Origin: Nepenthes gracilis
Lineage: Eukaryota > Streptophyta > Magnoliopsida > Caryophyllales > Nepenthaceae
DNA: 64,000 nucleotides
Direction of reading: 5' to 3'
Assembly (NCBI GenBank): GCA_033239525.1
Contig: BSYO01000019.1
Location: 9,840,592 to 9,904,591, forward strand
Position numbers and translations under genes: made by a program
In this document: positions 1-10,110 of the stretch, piece by piece
Layout of the letters: each line of letters opens with the position of its first letter
Position numbering within the stretch: position 1 is the stretch's first letter
The notes under the pieces: generated by a model
The model's input: only the letters and a program-made list of their open reading frames with translations
What the model was told of the DNA's origin: nothing
Databases searched by the model: none

Positions 1-1065
1 ATACTTACATTGAGTAGTTTAGAAATATGATTTGCAGCATCTTAATCCGGGGATTAAGGTAGTAGTGTTGTGGTTCATGACATATACTAAATGACATGGA
101 CAATTAATTTGGAGGAGACTTTTAATTAGTTCAGCTTTCATCTGAAAGATTGCATCTGCGATCCAACTTGCAAACTACAATCCAATGGACTTGCTTTGAA
201 AGATAGTCTAGGGGTGGCAAATTCACTATTGGTCCTTCGTTATATGATCATTTGATCTGGTTTGAACGTTGACATCTGTTGGATGATGTTTACTGGTTAG
301 TATCCAACTGTTTTGGTTATTGATGAATGTTCAAACATATTGGTTGACACCTGGATTCACTTCCATTAGGAAATACACGTAGCAAAGGAAGAAGATTTAG
401 AAGTGCAGAAAAAGAATGTATATCTACAGATTGAGGCAATCGAATTTCAAGAGCATACTAGAGGTGTTACTTTGAAGCATGGATGAAAATAGTGGTATCG
501 GTATAGGGGTCGAAGTCATATTGGTATCGACCATGGTCTGAAAGACAAACTCAAAAAATCTAGAATAGAAAAGAGAGCCACAGAAAGGTTGCTTCAACCT
601 CCTTTCAGTTTCAAGAACAAGGGAACAAAGTTAGCAAACTTGAGGTGACAAATCTCGAGCCCCAAGACCTGTGTTTTAAGGGCATTGGTCTTTCATATTC
701 AAAAAATCAAATTACCATTACTTGCAAAAAAGAGAAGAATAGCTATGGCATGGCACACTGCCCAATAAAAGAAACGTTCTGCTGAGTGATCAAATTAGTG
801 AGCCATATTAGGCATAAAAAAAATTAAGGAAAAAAAAGAGAGAGAGAAAGGGCCCTAGAAAAAAGCTCAACTGCTTCTAGATCACAAGAATGAAATTCAC
901 TGAAAAAAGAAGCATAAATGTTAATTGTAGGATTATGCGTATGCTACTGGAAATCTTGCCCATTTTATCTAAAACAATGAAAGTGAATCATCTAAACCTA
1001 CACAGTAATATGCAAAACAGAAATGAGCAACAAAAACTCTTGCCTGTACACAACAAGTTACGTAC
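1..1065. other. SEC23 intron or flank, no exon recognised
   Basis: This stretch follows the last recognisable SEC23 exon in the direction of transcription. I looked on the minus strand for the expected next SEC23 segment and did not find it. A short plus-strand lysine/glutamate-rich frame near 375-485 is too short to support. The stretch is best read as a long intron, or as the edge of a truncated locus. Confidence 0.4.
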
Positions 1066-3845
1066 TTGAAGCACAGACCGAGAGATTGTTCCCCTCCTTC
1101 AAAAAGACGTTTGAATGAATTTTTAAATACAGAATGGCCAAAACTCTCAGCTAGCACAACAAGGCCACCAGTTCTTTCAACAGCAACCTTCATCTCTGCT
1201 ACTCCAACCTTCAAAAATGTAAGACACTCAAGTCAATCATTGAATCTTAGCACATATGACTATACAATTAGTGAATAGTTGTGATGACCTAAGGTCTATT
1301 TTCATTCTTACAGCAAAATAAAACTAAGATAGAGAGACAGAGGAGAGAAACATAGCCAGAGGCAGAAGAGGGGGCCTACAATATAACATTTCCTCTACTC
1401 TTGAAGACTCAGATAACTAGCAACATCTCCTCATAAGCTACAGCATCCCAGAGATGGGGTCAAAAATGCTGTACCCTGTAAAGGGCACAACCCCCACTAA
1501 TGAATTCATCTTATTAAGACAGTATATGAAGGCTAAATGATACCGACCTGATCAAGTGCAGAGGCAAAGAGATCTAACACATGGCCCTGGCTGACTAGCT
1601 GCTTTGACAGGTTATCATAAAACTTTACTGCTTTTTGAAAATAAGGTGCTGCATCCTTATCAAGATCTTTATGAGAGCGTACAGGCTCAGATAAATCTTT
1701 TGATACAATCTGTCAATTAAAATACAAGATAACAAAATAGAACATGAAAAACAATCAGGATTTGTCACATTCTACCTGCATTACTATTTCACTTTGGAGA
1801 GATGACCATATCAAATAAGCACTAAATCCACCGTAAATGTAACTCACACTGCCTACCATGCAAAGGTTAAAAAAAATCTCCATAACCCCTGTTAAAAAGA
1901 TACTATGTAACTAAAGAGAACCACAGAATTCATCATAAGCAGAAATCATATCTAAATCTTAATTTTTTTCCATATTATGGATCTATCCTAGTAATAAGGA
2001 ATCTAGAAAAATTAGATATGTTTCCAGGGATGAACTTCATACCCCTCCAAAAAAAAAACAAAAAAGAAACACATAATCTATGCCAATTCTCTTATCACAA
2101 GACTTACTTGGCTATTATTGGATGCCATGATATAAATCACATTTATCCAATTATCACCCTGTACGAAGAATGCTCTCTTGACAAAGCATACTACAACATG
2201 GATAATTTACACCTCTAAAATAAAACTCAAAGTTAGTTCGTTAGATAAAACTCAACCTGTATATACCAAAGCTCCATTATTCCAATCCATGGAATACTAC
2301 GCAATAGTGATGCAAGCACTAACCAGAAAGGCATAAAGGCAGCATCTTACTATAGAACAGTTACAAACAGCATCTTATTATAGGACCGTCACAAGAATAT
2401 TGGATATGAGTGTTCAAAAAAGTCAGATCTTCAACATAAAGCAAAAGAAGCATACTGCATCTGGTCCTTCTGTGCAAGGACCGCCTACTAAAGCAATAAT
2501 CCTAGCAGCCGTTCCAGGCAAACAAGCGCCAAGTAAGCCTGCAGCAACACTCAATGCCACACCTGTGCACCGCAATGCCCTATTACCAGGAGGAACAGGC
2601 CACTGATCCGTTTGTAGCTCGTCCAGCAACTAAAATTGACAAAACACAATTTATATATATATGAATCATAGTATACAAGCAATAATTTATTTTACGTGAC
2701 ATAGTTAAACACCAAATGCTGGTAATTAGTAACCTTGCATATGCAATACCCAGAACAATTCATAGTTCAACTCTTAAAGTAAAATGAAAATGATTCACAC
2801 TGTGGTCGAGTGCCCTGACTTCTTTCCCAAGTCGCAGCAAAATATAATGCATAAGGTTAATACTATATCACACCCATAGTTCAATTAAAATTAAATGGGA
2901 AAAACCAAATGCTAGTAAGTAGTAACCCTGCATTAGCAAAACCAAAGCGAGATTCATAATTCAGCACTGTATGTTGTGTGAATGCGAACGATTCAACACT
3001 AACTGACGCATTCAACTTAAAAAGTATATTAAGGACCTCAAAAAAGCATAATGAGGAACCAAAATCACAATACCCACCGAACTGAGAGCGTACTCGCAAT
3101 CAGAAGCAGGCAACAAGAATCGATTAACGCCCGAATTAGGAAGCCCATTCGGCGCAGAGCCCCCCTTCGTGTACCCTGCTGCCACTGGGCCCGATCTCCT
3201 GCCGGAGACGCCCAATCCAAGCTGATCCAAGGCCTGATCCTTGGAAATATCCTTCGAGCCCCTGAAAATATAAACCCTGGACATCTCTGAGAACCCTAAT
3301 TCATGGACATGAACCTGAGTCCCAAACGAAATAAATCCTACAAGCGCGTTATCAGGTAGCAACCCAATCGCACGCGTCAACGCCGATTTCGCAAATCTCA
3401 TTTCCTCCTCGATCATGCAGGTGTCGAGAACGAACACGTAAACAGGCGGCAGAGAAGACACGTCGGAGGGTGAGGAGAGAGAATTGGAGTGGAGTGAGTA
3501 CTGGATGGTGGTGTATTGAGAATAGAGCTCGGCGGGAACATTTGATTCGGAGATGGCGGCATAGTGGGGAGGGAAGTGGTTGCGCTGGAAGCAGAAGGGG
3601 CAGATCCAAATCTTGGCAGTGAAGTCGACACTGCAGAAAGGATTGAGAACGGAGACGCAGGTCTTGCATCGGAGCGGCGCGTAAGGCAGCGTGAGGATGT
3701 CCGCGTGGGATCGGATCGGAGATATGGAGGCTGCTATTGGGATCACGCACTTGCTCGCGTCGACTTTAGTCCGAGGCCAAACATTCCACGTCATCCGGAC
3801 TCCGTCTATCCCTTCTGGATCTGCGTTTGCCGTCTCCATCGCCAT
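1066..3845 (-). CDS. SEC23: SEC23 COPII coat subunit, 5' four exons (partial)
   Basis: SEC23 is the GTPase-activating subunit of the COPII inner coat. With SEC24 it forms the cage on SAR1-GTP at ER exit sites and drives ER-to-Golgi vesicle budding. Minus-strand exons are 3078-3845 (256 codons), 2456-2629 (58), 1548-1709 (54) and 1066-1208 (47 codons plus 2 nt). All junctions are GT-AG and keep the frame, giving about 415 residues, roughly half of the usual 760-790. Exon 1 has the zinc finger, with CxxC pairs at residues 60/63 and 82/85, and the SEC23-typical stretch [13 protein letters not shown] near residue 15. The trunk begins after it ([17 protein letters not shown]). Exon 2 carries [20 protein letters not shown], typical of SEC23. 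A second ATG lies two codons after the first, so the exact start is open. The gelsolin-like C-terminus is not in the window. The family assignment is secure; whether the gene is intact is unknown. Confidence 0.93.
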
Positions 3846-4144
3846 TTTTCTCTGTCCTTGGCTTCGAGAGGTCTTTTCTTTTCGGGGTTTTGTATCTTCT
3901 TCAATTATTATTAGTATGGGTTTTGGGCTATGCTGTGTTGGGCTATGAAACTTGGGGATACCTGAGGAAGAAGATGGTCGTCGGGCACAGGAGGGCCACC
4001 GCAGGAGGACAGATCGGAAAATTTAGATAATATAATGCAATAAATTACAATATTATGGATTATTAAATTATGTTATTTTTTTTATTCGGTCCTCTCCTGC
4101 ACTAGCCAATCCTAATTGTACTAGTAAGAGTTGTCATTCCATTA
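3846..4144 (-). promoter_or_regulatory. SEC23 5' UTR/promoter remnant abutting an LTR
   Basis: Only about 300 bp separate the SEC23 start codon from the end of the Tat LTR at 4145. The interval is mixed sequence with a T-rich stretch. I see no confident TATA box. Upstream control of SEC23 therefore either fits in this short stretch or lies within retroelement DNA. Confidence 0.35.
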
Positions 4145-4914
4145 TGTTACTTCAGGTCTACTGTATCCTCAGATCCTTACTATGTGAGAGATAGAAGGAT
4201 CCGACAGTAACACCACCAAGTAGTGCTTTGTGCGAAGGGGAAGGAAAGCAAGAATGATACGTGAAATTTTACGTGAAAAACCTTCTTTTAAATGAGAAGG
4301 AAAAATTACAGGATTTTGGTTTTGAGAAATAATTTCACTATCTGAGAGTTCAAATACAAGAGGTCGAGGACTGAGTATGGAAATTTAGAAGAGTCACTGT
4401 TGCTACACAAGTCCTCACTATGACACAACGTGGTTTTCTGTTCTCTCTCCTTTTTATTACGGCTAGTAAGAATAAATATTATGATCTTTTATTTGGTAAA
4501 CAGTTAATATATTTATAATGATGAGCTTTCCTTTGAGAGAAGTTCACGTGGGGTTGGCGTATAGAGGGGATCCTACCACCAATTCTACAAATCCATTTTG
4601 CTGTGTTAGGAAGGTTGTGTGCACATCCACCTGGTGTGACGTTTTTTCTGTAGAATCGCGTGCTCTATTGGCCATCATTTCCCTTACAGTCTAACAGGGT
4701 CAGCCACCAAATCTTTGGCACATCAATTTTGCAGGCGGGGCGACGTTCGTGACCTATCTTGGGCCTAAGTGGACTTTGAGTCCATTATACTATATGAGCC
4801 GGCCTTGACGCGTGGACCTATTAGGCCTCTTGGGCCTATTGAGTTTCTATAGTATCAGAGTCCAACTCTAAAGAAATGAATCCTAAAGTAGACCTCGAGT
4901 ATCAGTATCCATCA
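4145..4914 (-). repeat. 3' LTR of the Tat element
   Basis: This 770-bp stretch aligns along its length with 18413-19167. Shared words include GTGCTTTGTGCGAA, CACTATGACACAA and GGGGTTGGCGT. Its inner boundary at 4914 is set by a purine tract on the minus strand (GGGAGATTAG) followed by TGATGG, the LTR start. The outer end at 4145 begins TGTTAC on the plus strand and is less certain by about 20 bp. Confidence 0.82.
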
Positions 4915-5355
4915 CTAATCTCCCATGTGAAAGGGTCTAAGTACCTTGGTCCTTTGGTATGTCCAATGATAGCGAATGAGTTTTATGTGAAAGTATATAT
5001 GGAGAGAACCTTCACGTAAAACTCATCCGCGACCATTGGACATACCAAAGGGCCAAGGTACTTGGACCCTTTGATATAGGGGACTAGTGATAGGTACTGA
5101 TACCCGAGACTACTTTAAGATCCATTTCTTTAGAGTTGGGCTCTGATACTACAGAAACCCAATAGGCCCAAGGGGCTTAAAAGGTCCAAACGTCGGGGCC
5201 GGCCCATGTAGTATAATGGACTCAAAGTCCACTTAGGCCCATGGACTCAAGATAAGTCTCAGACGCCGCCCCGCCTACAAAATCAACATGCCAAAGATTT
5301 GGTGCCTGACCCTTTCGAACTGTAAGGGGAATTATGGCTAGTAGAACACGCCTTT
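4645..5355. repeat. Large imperfect palindrome of LTR/3' end sequence
   Basis: Left arm 4645-4990 and right arm 5010-5355 are reverse complements with modest divergence, joined by about 20 bp around TATATATGGAGAG. Each arm holds about 75-90 bp of sequence next to the polypurine tract, the tract itself, and then the first part of an LTR. The right-arm tract is TAGGGGACTAG at 5077-5087. It therefore looks like two element 3' ends fused head to head. Confidence 0.85.
5088..5350 (+). repeat. Inverted, truncated second Tat LTR
   Basis: It begins TGATAGGTACTGATACC directly after a polypurine tract and is the reverse complement of the inner third of the 3' LTR (about 4650-4914). Similarity stops near 5350, so only the U3 start is kept. 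It forms the right arm of the palindrome. Confidence 0.8.
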
Positions 5356-5718
5356 GCTCCTTGCAAATGTCCGCGGACACGGTCAGAACCAAAAGCCTGG
5401 GGACACGTGAGTAAAATGTCTAAGAGCTTGCTGAAGCTTGCACTTTGCCTAAAACGTCTAGGAAATTTTAGGGCCTACGGCCTAACCACAACGTTCGATG
5501 ACTATTTGGATTTTACGCACTGCTAGACATTTATAAATGATAACTGTCTTCACATATTTGCCCGAGATCCAAATATATCCTCGGATAATATAGGCTTTGA
5601 TGAAGGCACGTCCGAGTACATTAAAGCGCGTTGGTGTCCAAGAATTCCCCCAGAGTCAAAGAGCTTGGCTTGCGCCACCATTTCTGTCATCGAAGCGCAT
5701 TCAATGTGAAATTAATGA
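5351..5718. other. Unassigned repeat-region DNA
   Basis: I see no gene. The sequence is a patchwork between the truncated LTR and the TRIM-like LTR, probably decayed internal DNA of the Tat element or of an insertion into it. Confidence 0.4.
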
Positions 5719-5889
5719 TGTAACGTCCCCAAGCACCCACATGTGGATATTGTCTGCTTTGAGCCCAATCCGCACGGTTTTGCTCTTGGCAGGCCCACGG
5801 CCCCAAAACGCGTCCACAAAAGGGGAGGTATCCACCCTCATAAGAGCGCGCTTCGTTTCCCTTCCCCAACAGATGTGGGACCTCACTGT
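5719..5889 (-). mobile_element. TRIM-like short LTR, copy 1
   Basis: On the minus strand this runs from about GTGAGGTCCCACATCT to CTTGGGGACGTTACA, about 171 bp. It matches copy 2 (7178-7347) in the opposite orientation, including the ACCGTRCGG and CCACATGYGGGTGC segments. The TGTGAC[GA]TCCCACATCGG start and GTTACA end resemble short LTRs of terminal-repeat retrotransposons in miniature known in many eudicots. No primer site or partner LTR in direct orientation is present. Confidence 0.65.
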
Positions 5890-6011
5890 AGGGGTAGTTG
5901 GATACCATGGATAACCTCGTTGTATTACCCAACCGTTGGGGGCGTAAATACGCAGCATTTGGTTCACTATGATAGAATAAGGTCCATGGAGACTTCTGTC
6001 ATTCATATAAT

Positions 6012-6629
6012 TGTGACCTCGTATTGAGTTAATGATCGGATTCAATGGAATTCATGTTGCTTCTTGATGTCCAGTTATTCATATGGCTTTTAAGTCGTGA
6101 ATACGACAGGTTATTGAATCTAGGATAATTGTTGATTTATCTTATATACTTATTATGTTATTAATATCCGAGACGTTTTATTGCATTCTGTTATTTTATT
6201 GTCTATTTACTTATTAGGTCTTAGGCTCACTCTTGTGTTTTATTGGCTCCAAAATAGACAGATTGATAGATGGATAAAAGAGATCGCGTGTTATTGTATA
6301 GATTCCAGGCAGAGGAGATCTCAGAGATCGAGGCTCCCAGGATAGAGATTTAAGGTTTTATTGGTTCTGTTACTATTCAACGTTTATTAGATTTTTATTA
6401 TGATGATTGATATTTTGGATATCGATATTATTGAAGTTATTCATTATTACTGTTATGGATAGTGAATTAATGATGTATTTATGAGGTTCATTAATGATAT
6501 TTTTAATGATATTGAATTAATTGATGACGTATAATTGATGGTTTCGGATGATTCAAGGCTTTTACCGTGATGATCCAGGTCAGGTTCGGGGATCCGAGGT
6601 CGGGTCGTCACAACTAAATGGTATCAGAG
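6012..6629 (+). mobile_element. LTR with tRNA-Met primer-binding site (5' end remnant)
   Basis: A likely LTR starts TGTGACCTCG at 6012 and ends GGGTCGTCACA at 6612. Six bases later is TGGTATCAGAG (6619-6629), the complement of the 3' end of initiator tRNA-Met and the usual plant primer-binding site. The element is plus strand, opposite to the surrounding Tat element. Internal sequence to about 7070 has no open coding region I can name. The left LTR boundary is an inference from the TG...CA rule. Confidence 0.6.
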
Positions 6630-7075
6630 AATTAAAATTCTGTGTAAATATTTGAGGATTTAAGTTGATAATGTTTGAGGATATTAGGCGATGAGATTTG
6701 AAGATTTAAATATAATTCTAATAAATCAAGTCGGAGTAGAGAATGGTATATATTTTAGAGGACTTACAAGGCTTAGTATTTTGAAGTTGTGACTTGCTAA
6801 GTGGCTCGAGGACTTAATATATTTGTGATTATTCTAGGTCGAGGAGAATCTTGCACGTCCTTGAGGACTTACCAGACCATCGGTGATTCTGAGTCATGAA
6901 ATATATAATATATTTTGGGTTTAGGGTTTGGGATATTCTAGATCATGAAGAAACTGTTAGGCTAGAGTATTAGTATAAGTAGGGTTCTAAGTTTTCTAAT
7001 TTTCAGGATTGTCAAGAATACAAAATGCAAGTTCAGAAGACTCCTACAAAACTTATGATTGCACTTATACGGAGT

Positions 7076-7135
7076 ATCAGAGTTGCATAGTGGAAGCGTG
7101 GTGGGTCCATAACCCACAAGTCCCAGGTTCCGGGC
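7076..7135 (+). pseudogene. Initiator tRNA-Met-like fragment
   Basis: The first ~55 nt follow plant initiator tRNA-Met: an ATCAGAG acceptor strand, a D arm with AGTGGAAGC, and an anticodon arm GTGGG-TCCATAA-CCCAC with a perfect 5-bp stem and anticodon CAT. The variable region and the first T-stem strand (CCAGG) are present. The second T-stem strand and the 3' acceptor strand are missing, so it cannot fold into a complete tRNA. It ends about 40 bp before TRIM-like copy 2. It may be a captured reverse-transcription primer or a retroposed tRNA. Confidence 0.7.
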
Positions 7136-7177
7136 CGTATGCCAATGAGGACGTTGGGCCCTAAAGAGTGGGTGGGC

Positions 7178-7347
7178 TGTGACGTCCCACATCGGTTGGA
7201 GAAGGGGATTGAAGCGTGCTTTCATGAGGCATGGATACCTCCTCTTTGTGGATGCATTTTGGGGGCCATGGGCTTACCAAGAACAAAACCGTACGGGTTG
7301 GGGCCAAAGTGGATAATATCCACATGCGGGTGCCTGGGGACGTTACA
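7178..7347 (+). mobile_element. TRIM-like short LTR, copy 2
   Basis: It begins TGTGACGTCCCACATCGG and ends GGGGACGTTACA, 170 bp with TG...CA ends. It is the reverse-orientation partner of 5719-5889. The base after the LTR is not followed by an intact TGGTATCAGAG primer site, so this is read as a solo LTR. Confidence 0.65.
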
Positions 7348-9239
7348 AATGAAATTGATGTCGCCTTGGAAACGCAAAGTCCAGTATCTCTAGCAACGTA
7401 CGGGTGACTTACGCGTGGCAAGTGCAATGATGGGTCATGCCTGTGAGCCTTTTCAGCCGTTTTCAAATATGATTCTAGCCTTCATTTTTCACCACGCGAC
7501 CCTAAGGTTTTCTCTCAAACTCTTTGCTGTCGTTCTCTCAAGCTTCTTCTCCCCATTTCTTCTGTGCTCTTTTTTCCAATTTCTATAACTCCTGGAGTTA
7601 AAGAAATCACGTCTTCCTTGTCCTTGGCCAGTCTCGACGCCATCCACACGGAGTATAACATCCCTAATTTAATGGCGATGGTGGTCCCTAAGCCCAATGA
7701 TAGGGTGTGTAGCCCGTCTGATGGGTTTATTACTGTTTACGAAGTCCACCTCAAGGGTGGGCGTCATTTCCTTGTCCCCATGGAGCTATACGTCATCATG
7801 CGGGCACTCGAGATCACATTTGCGAGGCTGCAACCTAACGCCATCAAGTACCTTGTTTCTCTTTGCGTTTTTGCACGTTGCCATAAGAAAGTGCTTGAGC
7901 TTTCCATGGTGAAGGTAATGTTTCGTTTCACCCATAACTTGACTGGATCATTGTGATTCCACGACCCGAGTTTGCAGTTGTGAGTGGTGGAAATCCTGAT
8001 TTCACTAAGAGGTGAAAAAATAAGTTTTTCTTTTTGTTTGTCCGAGAGAACTGGGCCATTGACAATACCTGGGAAAACGTGGTTGCCCAGCACCATTCGA
8101 ACGCCTCCAAAAAGGAGAGGGAGGTGCCAAGGGGGTTGTTGATTTGGCGATGGCCAACCTTGGCACCTTTAATGAGAATAAGAAGAATATTTGGTTGAGA
8201 CCCGAGAACTTGGAGAGAGCCAAGTGGGGGTCTCAGGCCAAGGACTTTGGTGTCGCTACTGCTGCTTCTCAAAAGAAAAAGAAGAAGAAGTTGAAGAAGG
8301 AGGCGGAGAGGCCTCTAAGGATCGAGGAGCCAACAGAGCGTCCAAGGAAGAGTTGCCGGACTGAGATTTTGAAAAGTCCAGCAGCCATCGTTGAATACTC
8401 CACCTATGATAATGAAAATGTTGTGATAGCGCCTCTCTTCTGGCGGTCGAGACCTCTGCAGGCAGCCTCCATCCGAGACGTGTAGGTGTTGGACCTTTAG
8501 CCTCTACCGAGTCATCCAGGTAGCCTTCTGAGCCTGTGTGCCAACTTGTGGACCCACCTTTCACCCAGCCTTTCCCTGACGAGCCAATTCCTGATATCCC
8601 TTCTGGGTTTTTTGGTGAGGTCTCGAATTGGATAGATAATCCATCCGAGGACACTATTGTGGAGCAAGCTGTGAGGGAGGTTGAGGTGACTTGGACCGAT
8701 GAAGTAGTGATGACGATGACGTCAACTGCTAATGCTGTCGAGGTCGAGGAGAGTCGTGCCGTCGAGCTGCCTATTGCAGAGCCTACTGCAGAGTCTACTG
8801 AGCTCCTTTGCCTTGCGATCCAAATTTATAGTCCAATGGTGATGCCGATCGCGGCCTCTAAGGATCCTTTGGTCAAGGACAACACAGTGATGTCCCTTGT
8901 TGCTAAAGCCGAGGTTGCTATTGAGGATCATTACGAAGCGGTTCAGCCCCTGTCTTGGATGATGCTGCCTCAACTCCCGATGCTAGAGCAGAAGTTTCTG
9001 TGGTGCAGGAAGCTGCGGCCACAGAACTCGGGGAGCCGGAAGCTCTTAGAGGGGAGAGCACTTCCGGGAGTTCATTTGTAACCAAGGTATCCCTCTATCC
9101 CCTCCTGGCTTTGTCCTCTTTTGTTCATATTCTACTAACGTGTTGTGAGATCCTGATTCAAAAAATATAAGAATTAAGAAGTACATGGTAATGAATTGAT
9201 AAGGCTAAAAAAAGGTGTGAGGAACTTATAAAAGCTAAA

Positions 9240-9960
9240 GTATTTGTGAGCTCTTGAAGGCCGAAGTAGCCTCATGATTTCTTAAGGGCCGAAGTAGCCT
9301 TATGGCCTCATGAAGGCCAAAGTTGTGTGTGGCCTCATGAAGGTTGAAGTGGTCTTGTTGCTTCATGAAAACCGAAGTTGATGCCTTGTGTGTGTGGAAG
9401 TGGCCGAAGTAGCCTTATGGCCTTATGAAGGCTGAAGTTGATTGTGCCCCTTGAAGGTCGAAGTGGCCTTGTGATCCTTTGAAGGCCGAAGTGACCTTGC
9501 AACACCATAAAGGCTTGAGTGGCCTTGTGCACTCTTGAGACCAGAGTGGCCTTGTGCATTCTTGAGGCCGGAGTGGCCGTGTGATCCTTTGAAGGCCAAA
9601 GTGACCTTGCAACATCATGAAGGACGGAGTGGCCTTGTGCACTCTTGAGACCGGACTGGCCTTGTAATCCCTTGAAGGCCGGAGTAGCCTTGTGGCCTCT
9701 TGAAAACCGGAGTGATTTGAAGGCATGAGGGAGGCCGGAGTGATTTGAAGGTTTAAGGGAGGCCGGAGTAAATTTGAAGAATTGATGGAGGCCGGAGTGG
9801 AATTGTGAGGTGAAGAAGACAGAAGTTGATGTTAATGATGTTGAGGCCAAAGTTGATGTTGATGATAGAGGTCAAAGTTGATGATAAATGAAGAAGGTCG
9901 AAGTTGATGAGTTAAGGATGACCGAAGTCGATTAAATTTGATAAAAACCGACCTTGTTGA
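9240..9960 (+). repeat. Minisatellite in copy A (GGCCGAAGT/GGCCGGAGT units)
   Basis: About 20 degenerate units of roughly 28-36 bp built on GAAGGCCGAAGT or GAGGCCGGAGT, with linkers such as GGCCTTGTG and ATGATGTTGA. The minus-strand reading frames at 9335-9850 arise only from the repeat. It is related in theme to the CCGGAGT repeats of copies E and F. Confidence 0.85.
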
Positions 9961-10102
9961 TAGCCGGAGTAGATTACCTACTTCGTTGACGATTTTCACC
10001 TACTCAGAGTAAGTAAACTGCCCCTACCTACTCCACTGACCTTTTAGGAAAAAAGTATCAAGTAAGTAACTTACCCCATTTGCTCCTACCTAATCCATTC
10101 TC

Positions 10103-10110
10103 TATATAAA
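10103..10110 (+). promoter_or_regulatory. TATA box of copy A
   Basis: TATATAAA, followed about 110 bp downstream by the family's conserved leader segment (TCAGGCAAGTGTACTTTC at about 10207). Copies B and E have a TATA box at a similar distance from that leader. Confidence 0.6.

Noticed and set aside
375..485. Possible plus-strand C-terminal exon rich in Lys/Glu
   Set aside because: About 34 codons with no recognised family and no clear splice context.
7076..7135. Functional tRNA-Met gene
   Set aside because: The T arm and 3' acceptor strand are missing, so only a fragment is claimed.
9335..9850. 171-codon minus-strand frame rich in His/Ser/Gly
   Set aside because: It is a translation of the copy A minisatellite, not a gene.
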